DNA from: Hahella sp. HN01 | Lineage (GTDB): Bacteria > Pseudomonadota > Gammaproteobacteria > Pseudomonadales > Oleiphilaceae | Assembly: GCF_018986435.1 (NCBI RefSeq) | Contig: NZ_JAHMIN010000020.1 | Span: 2,620 to 58,334, forward strand | DNA: 55,715 nucleotides | Direction of reading: 5' to 3' | In this document: positions 29,884-38,294 of the stretch, piece after piece | How the letters are laid out: each line of letters starts with the position of its first letter | How positions within the stretch are numbered: position 1 is the stretch's first letter | Notes under the pieces: model-generated | The model's input: the letters and a program-made list of their open reading frames with translations, nothing else | Database searches by the model: none | What the model was told of the DNA's origin: nothing | Made by a program: the position numbers and the translations under genes

Positions 29884-29900
29884 CTCCTTCCTTGAGCGAC

Positions 29901-29929
29901 AAGAGCTGCTTCTAACCGGAGCAGCTCTT
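29901..29929 (+). terminator. Terminator of the ast operon
   Basis: AAGAGCTGCT (29901-29910) and AGCAGCTCTT (29920-29929) form a perfect 10-bp stem with a 9-nt loop, 17 bp after the astB stop. The tail CGTTAGTCGT has no U tract, so efficiency is uncertain. Confidence 0.6.
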
Positions 29930-30065
29930 CGTTAGTCGTGTCGTAACACAACAATATGTAACGAAACTTAAACTAATTTATCTATAAGTTTCTCTAAGTG
30001 TCCGTTAATCTCTGCATGATCGGCTGATCGCCTTTTTCATCAGAATTAATGCAGGGATACTCAGC

Positions 30066-31835
30066 GTGGCGGCGAAGCGTCATTCGGTTTTCAACAATGT
30101 GCGCCGATTGCTGGCGCGCGCATACAGCTTACGTACAGTGGTCATTGCGGCTGCTTGTCTTATTGTGGTCGCGCCACAACTGGCCCGTCATCTTCCTTCT
30201 CTGGATACCTGGTTATATAACGCCGCCTGGAGCGTCAACAAGAACACTCCCATCAAGCCGGCAGATGATGTGCCTCTGGCGCAAAGGCTGATGCCGGGAC
30301 TGGCGCCGTCTCCCGTATTCTTTTTAGACCCCTATCTGGCCCCGGCGAAATGGGACGCCGCCAGCCAGATTGAGACCAATGCTTTCCGCGTTGCGCCCGG
30401 ACTGGAGACGCCGCCCTGGTTTTTCCTGGCCGAGAAAGCGCTCATTTTGATCTGCATGTTGTTGTTGGTGGCCGCATTGCCTCGAATGACGTGGCCGGCG
30501 GGTTTTTTTACCGTTGCTGTGTTTGTGGTTTCCCTCGCTGTCATACAGATCGGTATGCAGGTAGCGCAATCAAGATGGCTACCGCTGGGAGTATCGATCC
30601 AGTTCCTGGTGGCGGGCTATCTGGTGATGGCGTTCTGGCTGAAACAGCAAAAGCAAATCGAAGCGTTGCGTGAAGCGCGCCAGGATGTCAGTTTACGTCT
30701 GGGTAAAATGCAGCTGAAACAAGGGATGCTGGAAGAAACACTCACGACGCTGCGTCCGTGTCTGTCCAGAGAAGACGCCTGCGCCATTGTGTACGACGTG
30801 GCTGTCCAGCAGGAAAAAAAGCGTCAGTATGACGCCGCCGCCAATACCTACTTGTCCATTGCCGCCGCCAATCCCAAATTCCGCGATGCGGCGGAACGGG
30901 CGAAGAAACTGGCGAAATTCGAAACCATGCAGCAGGCGGGAGACACCGAATGGGCGGCGACACAAACGCTGGCTACGCCGGCGGACATATCCCGTCCGGT
31001 GTTGGGGCGCTATGAAATCGTGCGGGAACTGGGACGCGGCGCCATGGGCGTGGTGTATCTGGGGCGCGATCCTAAAATCTCCCGTCAGGTTGCGGTTAAA
31101 ACACTGAATTACAGGCAATTCGATTCCCATCGCCTGGCTGATCTCAAAGCGCGTTTCTTCCGTGAGGCGGAAGCGGCGGGCAGATTGGACCATCCCAACA
31201 TCGTGACGGTTTATGATGTCGGCGAAGAAGCCGATCTCGCCTTTATCGCCATGGACTATATCCAGGGCAAGAGTCTCAACGCCTACGCCAAACCGGGTCG
31301 GCTGCTGCCTGTGGAAGTGGTATACATGCTGATGGCGAAAGTGGCGGAGGCTCTGGAATACGCCCATCAGAAAAATATCGTGCACCGTGACATCAAACCC
31401 GCAAATATCATCTTCAACCCGGATAACCAACAGGTTAAAGTAACTGATTTCGGCATTGCGCGGATCTCCGACAAGTCGAAAACCCGCACAGGGCAGATGC
31501 TGGGCAGTCCGTTGTATATGTCGCCGGAGCAGTTGAAAGGCGGCAAAGTGAACGGGGTCTCGGACATATTCAGCCTGGGTGTGACATTTTATCAGTTGCT
31601 GACGGGGGAGCCGCCGTTCAACGCGGATTCTCTACCTGAACTGACTCAGCAGATTCTGAACAAAAAGCACCGCAGCGTCAGAGAACTGAGGCCGGAGCTT
31701 CCCGCAAGCGCTGTTCGAATTACCAATAAGGCGTTGCAAAAGGACCCTGCCAAGCGATATGCCAATGCAGGCGAGATGGCGGAACAACTAAGGAGATGTT
31801 GCATGAACGAGTTTGGAAAAACCGCCTTATGCTGA
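30066..31835 (+). CDS. Membrane serine/threonine protein kinase
   Basis: 589 residues from GTG 30066 (AGGGATACTCAGC upstream). One N-terminal transmembrane helix ~24-43, a short periplasmic domain of about 80 residues, then three helices (~123-141, 146-165, 172-194): CHASE2-like topology with a much reduced sensor. A coiled, TPR-like linker (DVAVQQEKKRQYDAAANTYL) leads to a Hanks-type kinase domain from ~315: LGRGAMGVVYLGRD loop, VAVKTL Lys, HRDIKPANI near 439, DFGIAR near 460, SPEQ. All catalytic residues are present. It overlaps the PP2C gene by 7 bp and probably opposes it on shared substrates. Confidence 0.9.
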   Translation: MAAKRHSVFNNVRRLLARAYSLRTVVIAAACLIVVAPQLARHLPSLDTWLYNAAWSVNKNTPIKPADDVPLAQRLMPGLAPSPVFFLDPYLAPAKWDAASQIETNAFRVAPGLETPPWFFLAEKALILICMLLLVAALPRMTWPAGFFTVAVFVVSLAVIQIGMQVAQSRWLPLGVSIQFLVAGYLVMAFWLKQQKQIEALREARQDVSLRLGKMQLKQGMLEETLTTLRPCLSREDACAIVYDVAVQQEKKRQYDAAANTYLSIAAANPKFRDAAERAKKLAKFETMQQAGDTEWAATQTLATPADISRPVLGRYEIVRELGRGAMGVVYLGRDPKISRQVAVKTLNYRQFDSHRLADLKARFFREAEAAGRLDHPNIVTVYDVGEEADLAFIAMDYIQGKSLNAYAKPGRLLPVEVVYMLMAKVAEALEYAHQKNIVHRDIKPANIIFNPDNQQVKVTDFGIARISDKSKTRTGQMLGSPLYMSPEQLKGGKVNGVSDIFSLGVTFYQLLTGEPPFNADSLPELTQQILNKKHRSVRELRPELPASAVRITNKALQKDPAKRYANAGEMAEQLRRCCMNEFGKTALC

Positions 31836-32602
31836 CATATAAAGTAAGTGGACAGAGCCATGTGGGCTGTGTCCGTCGGGCGAATGAAGATTATATTGGG
31901 TGGCGCGTTTCCACCGATGGGAGAAGAGCGCTGGCGGTGTTGGCGGACGGTATGGGCGGTCATGCGGGGGGCGCCGAAGCCAGTCGCATTGCAGTCGAAG
32001 CCTTTATTGAATGCGCCATCGATCTGATGTGGCGCAATGTCGAACTATCCGAATACCTGATCCGTGAACGATTACTGGATGCGGCGGAAGCCGCCAACGA
32101 GGCGGTGTGTGTCGAACGCAGGCTGAACGAGGCCCTGTCCGGCATGGGAACCACGCTGGTGGCGGCGTTTTCTTATGATGGCGAGGCTTGTGTGGTTCAC
32201 GCTGGAGACTCGCGCTGCTACTTAGTGTCGCAATCAGGGGAGCTGAGACAGCTCACCCGGGACGACAGTGTGGTGCAGCAAATGCTGGATGACGGCTCCA
32301 TTACGGAACAGGACGCCCCGCATGTGCCGTACCGCAATATGCTGACCAAAGCTCTGGGGTGCCAGGAAGACCTGCTGTTCAGTTGCATCAATGTCAGTCT
32401 CAAAGAGGGAGAGCGCCTCCTGCTCTGTTCCGACGGTTTGTTCAACATGCTGCCTCAGGGCGTGATCGGCGAGCTGGCCAGCGGCGTGCGTCCGCAGGAA
32501 GAGCGCGTCGACAGTCTGATCGCAGCCACCTTGAACAAGGGCGCCGAAGATAACGTCTCCGTATTAATGGTCGAAGTGAGCGGTGTAGCCATCGACGCTT
32601 GA
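31829..32602 (+). CDS. PP2C-family serine/threonine phosphatase
   Basis: 257 residues from ATG 31829, where the family core begins (SGQSHVGCVRRANEDYIG); an upstream in-frame ATG at 31796 directly abuts an AGGAG and would add 11 residues. PPM-type motifs: VRRANEDY, VLADGMGGHAGG (metal Asp), VHAGDSRCYLV, LTRDDSVVQQML, LCSDGLFNML, and the last metal motif GAEDNVSVLMV. It should dephosphorylate Ser/Thr on targets of the overlapping kinase gene. The FHA gene follows in the same direction. Confidence 0.92.
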   Translation: MLTYKVSGQSHVGCVRRANEDYIGWRVSTDGRRALAVLADGMGGHAGGAEASRIAVEAFIECAIDLMWRNVELSEYLIRERLLDAAEAANEAVCVERRLNEALSGMGTTLVAAFSYDGEACVVHAGDSRCYLVSQSGELRQLTRDDSVVQQMLDDGSITEQDAPHVPYRNMLTKALGCQEDLLFSCINVSLKEGERLLLCSDGLFNMLPQGVIGELASGVRPQEERVDSLIAATLNKGAEDNVSVLMVEVSGVAIDA

Positions 32603-32683
32603 TGTGATGCGCCGCAGAGAAAAGAAGTGATAAACAGGATTATGTTCAGCGGAAGGACCGCAAGAAGTGAGGTAAATGTGAGT

Positions 32684-33037
32684 ATGCCCATGCTAGCGCA
32701 ACTGATTGATGATGTGGTGGCGAATAAGTTTCTTCTGGAGAAGCCGGAAATTGTGATCGGCAGGCATCCCAACTGCGATATCCAGATCAATGACATCGCC
32801 GTCAGCGGTAAACATGCGTTGATTGAAGTGGAGCAAAATCAATATATGGAAGGCGTGCTGGATGTCTTTATATCCGATAAAGGCAGCACGAACGGCACTT
32901 TCGTTAATGACGAAAAAGTCAGCGGCAGACGCCGCCTGAACAACAACGATGTGGTCAGAGTAGCCTGGAACGCCTTTACCTATATCGAAGGCGCGGAAAA
33001 CACCTTAGAGAAAACCGCTTATACATTGGACGACTGA
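32684..33037 (+). CDS. FHA-domain protein
   Basis: Start ambiguous: ATG 32684 has GTGAGGT about 10 nt upstream, GTG 32678 is a little close to it, and GTG 32627 would give 136 residues with a poor site. About 117 residues forming one forkhead-associated domain: PEIVIGRHPNCDIQI, the phosphothreonine-binding Arg in GRH and Ser in VSGKHALIEV, then DKGSTNGTFVNDEKV. FHA domains bind phosphothreonine peptides, so this is the likely reader of the kinase/phosphatase pair upstream. No other domain is attached. Confidence 0.9.
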   Translation: MPMLAQLIDDVVANKFLLEKPEIVIGRHPNCDIQINDIAVSGKHALIEVEQNQYMEGVLDVFISDKGSTNGTFVNDEKVSGRRRLNNNDVVRVAWNAFTYIEGAENTLEKTAYTLDD

Positions 33038-33230
33038 TCGTTCAGACTCCGCTTGGCTGCAGGGAAGCGGCCGCTCAATTTCATAGACAGGTGGAACTAC
33101 GTATCCTGGCGCTGAGCGGCGTGGCGCAAGCCCGGCAGGCTAAGCGTGTTGGCCTGTCGCAACAATGCGCTTCCCTTATTGCCATTTTTCGCCATAATTC
33201 GCCCGCATAATTCCCTAAACCTTTGTTACG

Positions 33231-33254
33231 CTGATACTGATCGTCTGGTATCAG
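33231..33254. repeat. Inverted repeat upstream of the A2M gene
   Basis: CTGATAC (33231-33237) and GTATCAG (33248-33254), 7-bp arms with a 10-bp gap, about 80 bp before the lipoprotein ATG at 33336. Could be a regulator-binding site in the 298-bp gap between the FHA gene and the A2M gene. No clear promoter recognised there. Confidence 0.4.
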
Positions 33255-33335
33255 GCGGTGGCAGAGTGCGGCGATATCCTTCAAAAAAACGCTTATCAAA
33301 AATCGCTACGACTAACCTCTTCTAAAGGACAGTGT

Positions 33336-36300
33336 ATGAGAGAAGTTCTAACCCGCTGGGCATGGGGCTTACTATTGGTGTTGATGGTCGGCTGCTCCGG
33401 CGAGTCCGGTAATGACGAGGGCGGTAAGACCGCACAGTCGCAGCCGGCCGCTGCTGAGAAAAGACCCGTCATTCCAGCTCCGCAACCCGAAGCTAAAAAA
33501 CCGCCGGTTAAAGTGGACCGCGAAACGCTGAAGAAAGAATACGCGCAAACGCCGTTCAAAATTCTACGTATCGGCGAGCAGCCCTGGGACGATGGTCCCG
33601 CACTCTCTGTCACCTTCTCTGCGCCTTTGGATCAGGACACGATGCTGGGTCGTTATCTGACCGTAGCGGATGAGCAGAATCAGCCTGTCGCCGGAGACTG
33701 GATTCTCAACCCCGTCGGCACAACGGCCTTCTTTCCTTTTGTTGAGCCGGAAAAGCGTTATAAGGTCACCGTATCGCAAGGCCTGTCAGCCATCACCGGA
33801 CGTATGCTGGAAGAGGGCACGAGTCAGGAGATCACCACGCGTCGTCTAGACCCTAGCGTGCGTTTTATCAGTCGCGGCGCGCAATTGTCGCCGGAACTGA
33901 CCGACGGCCTGGAAATCGAAGCACTGAATATCGACGCCGTCGATATGGATATCTGGCGCATCAGCGACGATAAAATGACTGACTTCGTCGGCGGCTACCT
34001 GGGTCGCAGCTACTACGAGCTGGAGCAACTGCGCTCCTGGGGCGAACTGGTGTACGGCGGCCGCTTCGACCTCAATATCGATGTGAACAAACGCAAACGC
34101 CGCTTGATCGATCTTTCCTCCGTCGAACCTCTCAAGCAACCGGGCATCTTTGTCGCCATTATGAAAGGCGCGGGGCATTACCCTTATGAATACGTCACGA
34201 CCTGGTTCACTGTCAGCGACATCGGCTTGCAGGTGCGCACCTATCAAAATCAGATGCTGGCGTGGGTGAACGGACTGGCTGACGCCAAGCCTCGCAGCGG
34301 CGTCAGCATTGAGTTGATCAATCAGCAAGGCAAAATGCTGAGAAACGCCAAGACCGACTCCGATGGCGTGGCTACTTTCGAAGGTGCGGAAACCTCCGCG
34401 GTGCTGGCGATTGCGCGCACGGACAAGCAACTGGCGCTGGTGCGGTTGAATCAGCCAGCGATGGATCTGACTGAGTTCAAACTGCCGAGTCGCAAGCAAA
34501 ACCCGCTGGAACTATTTTTGTATAGTCCACGCGATCTCTATCGTCCTGGCGAGACCGTGCATATCAACGCTTTACTGCGCGATCATGATGGCCGCAAGGT
34601 TACCGCCATGCCGATTCAGGCGGAGTTGACCCGTCCCGACGGACGCGTGCATACCTCGTTCACCTGGCAGGGGGATGAGCAAAGCTTCTATACCACTACG
34701 TTCTCTTTGCCCGAAAACACTCTGACAGGCGATTGGTTCTTCAAGGCCACTCTGGGCAATGGCGACTACTTCCTGTATCGCCTGCAGGTGGAGGACTTCC
34801 TGCCTGAACGCATGCGTTTGGAAATCAAACCGGATGCGGAAAACTACAGCACGACCGATACCATCAATCTGCAGTTGCAGGCGGAATACCTTTGGGGAGC
34901 GCCTGCCTCCGGCAACCGTGCGGAAACCACCTTGCAGATTGCGCCGGCGCGTACTGTCTCTGAAACCTTTTCCGACTTTATCTTCGGCGAAGATAACGAT
35001 GCGCTGAAAGAAACGCTGTCTTTACCGCCTGTAGACTTGGACGAAGAAGGTCATTACTCCCTGGAGCTCCCCAACCATTGGTCTGATGCGACTATGCCTG
35101 TGCGGGTGCGCGCTAATGTCAGCGTGTTTGAGTCCGGCGGTCGCCCCGTCGCCAGACAATGGCAACAGTCTTTGTGGCCCAGCGAGAGCCTGGTCGGCGT
35201 GCGGCCTTTGTGGGATGGCGACATCGCCGACCCTGAAACCAGTGCGGCATTTGAGCTGATTCATATTAATCAGGCGGATGAATTACTGGGCATGGAATAC
35301 CTGGACGCCACCCTGGTTCGGGAAGATTCCGCCTATTACTGGCGCTGGAGTGAAGACGGGTGGGACTACGAGACCACGGAGCGTAACCAGCCGGTCTACA
35401 ATCGCGTATTGAAAATCGAGCCGGGACAGCGTTTGACGATGTCCGTGCCGGTGGAGTACGGCAACTATCGTCTGGAGCTGCGCGACAAACAGCAGAATCT
35501 GCTTAATGCCTATAAGTTCTTTGCAGGCTGGACCTGGGATGGCGAGAGAGGCGGCAAAGGCCCGCGCCCTGAGCAAGTGGAGCTGCGCTGGGATAAAAAC
35601 GCCTATCTGGGAGGCGATACCGCCAAGCTGACGTTGCAGGCGCCGTTTGACGGGCGCGCTATCGTCACGGTTGAAGCGAACGAGTTGCTGTGGCGTGGCG
35701 CTGTGGACGTCAAAGACGGCAAAGCGGAAATTAATGTGCCAGTTAAGGATGTCTGGACGCGTCACGATATGTTCGCCACGGCGCTGGTGTTGCGTCCCGG
35801 TAAACAATCCGCCATGGAAATGCCGCGTCGCGCCTGGGGTATGCGTCATCTGCCTTTGGACCGCGAAGCCAGAAAAATGCAGATCGAACTGAAAGCGCCG
35901 GAGCGTGTTGAACCTGAGAGCAAAGTGGCGGTGCAGATTCAGGTGCAGCCTGGCGCAACCCCCTCTAATACTGTAGCTGTAACCCTCGCCGCGGTGGATA
36001 CCGGCGTCCTCAGCCTGACCCGCTTCAAAACGCCTGACCCATTCGCCTGGTTCTTCAGTCCGCGTAGTTACTCTGCGGAAATTCGCGACACCTATTCCAG
36101 TCTGATCGAAATGAGCAGCGCGGACCGCGCCAGACAACGTTTCGGCGGCGATGCGGATGAAATGTCCCGTGGCGGCGATGCGCCCGTCAGCGATGTGCAG
36201 ATTGTCTCTCTCTACTCAGGCAAAGTGGCGCTGGATGCGGAAGGGAAGGGAACCATCGAACTGCAACTGCCTTACTTCAATGGCGAAGTGCGTTTGATGG

Positions 36301-38294
36301 CGGTGGCGTTTGACGACGCGCGCAGCGGTTCTGCGGAAAAACCGATGACCATCGCCGCGCCGGTCGTGGCGGAAGTCAACTTGCCGCGTTTCCTGGCGTT
36401 TGGCGACAAAACCGAAGCGCTCTGGGATCTGCAAAGCCTGTTGCCGGAACAACGTAAACTGAGCGTCAAAGTCAGCGCTGACAACCCTCTGGGGAGTGGC
36501 GAATTCGCCACGGAAATAACCCTGGCGGGCAAAGGCCGCGAATGGGTGCGCTTGCCTCTGGAGGCGATAGATGCGGAAGGCGTGGGCAAACTGTCGTTGA
36601 GCGTCACGTCGACGGATGGCCTGGAGCCGGCGATCAATATTCAGCGTGAATGGAAGCTCGGCCTGCGTCCGCCTTATCCGGCGCAATTGAACGTGCAAAG
36701 CCATGTATTGGAGTCCGGCGCAGCTATGTCGCTGACCGACCCGTTGATTGATATGGCCCTGAGTTCGTCGCTGGAAACGCAGCTGTCAGTCGGCCCTGTG
36801 CCGCCGCTGGATTCCAACGAATACATGAAGTATCTGATTCAATACCCCTATGGGTGTCTGGAACAGACTTCCAGCCGGGTATGGCCGTTGCTGCTGGCGA
36901 CGGAGCAGGACTTGTTCAAGTACGACCGCAGCAGCGGCAAGCAGCTCGCCCAAGAGCGCGATCAGTGGGTTGAGAAAGGCCTGGGACGCATCTCCGGTAT
37001 GCAGCGTTACGATGGCAGCTTCGGGCTATGGGGCAACGACAGCGATGAATATCACTGGCTGAGCGTTTACGCCACGGATCTGCTGCTGACGGCGAAACAG
37101 CGCGGCTATAACGTGGATCAGGGGCTGCTCGATAACGCGTTGGGACGTCTGCGCACCTATCTGACCACGCAAGGTCGCCTGAGCACTGAGAACAGCTACT
37201 ACAGCGAAGCCCGCGATCATTACCACCTGGCTTATCGCGCCTACGCCGCATTGGTTTTGGCGTCGGTGCAGCAAGCCAAGCTGGCGGACGTTCGCACCCT
37301 GTACGATAACTACAGCAAGTGGGCCAAATCGCCCTTGCCGCTGGCGCAACTGGCGCTGGCGCTGGAGAAACTGGGCGACGCCCGACGCGCGCAGGAAGCC
37401 TGGTACAAGGCGCTGCATTGGGGCGAAATCGGACGTTACTATGCCGGCGATTACGGTTCACCGGTGCGCGATCTCGCCTGGACGCTGTTGTTATCTCTGG
37501 ACAGCGCCGTCGCCAAGCAGCCCTGGGATCTGATCTATCCGTTGCGGGATGAACTGCGTGATCGCCGCTGGTTGTCCACCCAGGAGCAAATGGCCCTGTA
37601 TCGCCTGTCCCTGGCTTTGAACAGTAAAGCTGGCGCTGAATGGAAAGCCTCTCTGGCGTTAAATGGCGAAAGCGAGGTGCTGGAGCAGACGCAACAATGG
37701 ATCAACACCTGGAGTAAAGGTTCCTGGCCCGGCGATGCGCAACTGAGCAACATGAACGACTTCCCGCTGTTCGTCACCTTCAAGGCGCAAGGCTATCCGA
37801 CGCAGGCGCCGAAACAGACCTTCGACGGAATCGAAGTCGAACGGGAGTTCTTCGACCTGAACGGTCAGCCCCTCAACGTGAAGAAGCTGGAAAGCGGCGA
37901 CTTCGTGTTGGTGATGCTGCAAGTGCGTACGCAAGGCCATCGTTACCTGCCGGACGCATTGCTGGTGGATCTGCTGCCGGCGGGTCTGGAGCTGGAAAAC
38001 CAGAATCTGGCTAACGCCACGCGCTTCGATGAAGTCGTGGTGCGCAATAAGATGGTCAGAGACTGGGTGGCGGATACCAGAGTGTTGCATCAGGAATACC
38101 GCGATGACCGTTATGTCGCCGCAGTCCCTCTGGACGCCTACAGCACCTCCGTGATCTTTTATTTGGCGAGGGCGGTGTCGCCGGGCGAGTACGTGATTCC
38201 TCCCACGGTTGTGGAGGATATGTATCGCCCGTACTATCGGGCGATCAGCAACACGCCAGGAAAAGTGACCATCAAGGAGCGCTCAGCGCAATGA
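33336..38294 (+). CDS. yfhM: Alpha-2-macroglobulin family lipoprotein (YfhM type) with thioester
   Basis: ATG 33336 with AAAGGA 6-7 nt upstream starts a lipoprotein signal (WGLLLVLMVGC, Cys20); the frame is open further upstream but non-signal-like. 1652 residues, essentially the length of E. coli YfhM. Macroglobulin-like beta domains fill the first ~900 residues. The thioester motif YGCLEQ is at C1174-Q1177, followed by the alpha-helical TED domain. Bacterial A2Ms sit in the periplasm and trap attacking proteases covalently. The stop overlaps pbpC by four bases, the usual yfhM-pbpC pairing. Confidence 0.95.
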   Translation: MREVLTRWAWGLLLVLMVGCSGESGNDEGGKTAQSQPAAAEKRPVIPAPQPEAKKPPVKVDRETLKKEYAQTPFKILRIGEQPWDDGPALSVTFSAPLDQDTMLGRYLTVADEQNQPVAGDWILNPVGTTAFFPFVEPEKRYKVTVSQGLSAITGRMLEEGTSQEITTRRLDPSVRFISRGAQLSPELTDGLEIEALNIDAVDMDIWRISDDKMTDFVGGYLGRSYYELEQLRSWGELVYGGRFDLNIDVNKRKRRLIDLSSVEPLKQPGIFVAIMKGAGHYPYEYVTTWFTVSDIGLQVRTYQNQMLAWVNGLADAKPRSGVSIELINQQGKMLRNAKTDSDGVATFEGAETSAVLAIARTDKQLALVRLNQPAMDLTEFKLPSRKQNPLELFLYSPRDLYRPGETVHINALLRDHDGRKVTAMPIQAELTRPDGRVHTSFTWQGDEQSFYTTTFSLPENTLTGDWFFKATLGNGDYFLYRLQVEDFLPERMRLEIKPDAENYSTTDTINLQLQAEYLWGAPASGNRAETTLQIAPARTVSETFSDFIFGEDNDALKETLSLPPVDLDEEGHYSLELPNHWSDATMPVRVRANVSVFESGGRPVARQWQQSLWPSESLVGVRPLWDGDIADPETSAAFELIHINQADELLGMEYLDATLVREDSAYYWRWSEDGWDYETTERNQPVYNRVLKIEPGQRLTMSVPVEYGNYRLELRDKQQNLLNAYKFFAGWTWDGERGGKGPRPEQVELRWDKNAYLGGDTAKLTLQAPFDGRAIVTVEANELLWRGAVDVKDGKAEINVPVKDVWTRHDMFATALVLRPGKQSAMEMPRRAWGMRHLPLDREARKMQIELKAPERVEPESKVAVQIQVQPGATPSNTVAVTLAAVDTGVLSLTRFKTPDPFAWFFSPRSYSAEIRDTYSSLIEMSSADRARQRFGGDADEMSRGGDAPVSDVQIVSLYSGKVALDAEGKGTIELQLPYFNGEVRLMAVAFDDARSGSAEKPMTIAAPVVAEVNLPRFLAFGDKTEALWDLQSLLPEQRKLSVKVSADNPLGSGEFATEITLAGKGREWVRLPLEAIDAEGVGKLSLSVTSTDGLEPAINIQREWKLGLRPPYPAQLNVQSHVLESGAAMSLTDPLIDMALSSSLETQLSVGPVPPLDSNEYMKYLIQYPYGCLEQTSSRVWPLLLATEQDLFKYDRSSGKQLAQERDQWVEKGLGRISGMQRYDGSFGLWGNDSDEYHWLSVYATDLLLTAKQRGYNVDQGLLDNALGRLRTYLTTQGRLSTENSYYSEARDHYHLAYRAYAALVLASVQQAKLADVRTLYDNYSKWAKSPLPLAQLALALEKLGDARRAQEAWYKALHWGEIGRYYAGDYGSPVRDLAWTLLLSLDSAVAKQPWDLIYPLRDELRDRRWLSTQEQMALYRLSLALNSKAGAEWKASLALNGESEVLEQTQQWINTWSKGSWPGDAQLSNMNDFPLFVTFKAQGYPTQAPKQTFDGIEVEREFFDLNGQPLNVKKLESGDFVLVMLQVRTQGHRYLPDALLVDLLPAGLELENQNLANATRFDEVVVRNKMVRDWVADTRVLHQEYRDDRYVAAVPLDAYSTSVIFYLARAVSPGEYVIPPTVVEDMYRPYYRAISNTPGKVTIKERSAQ

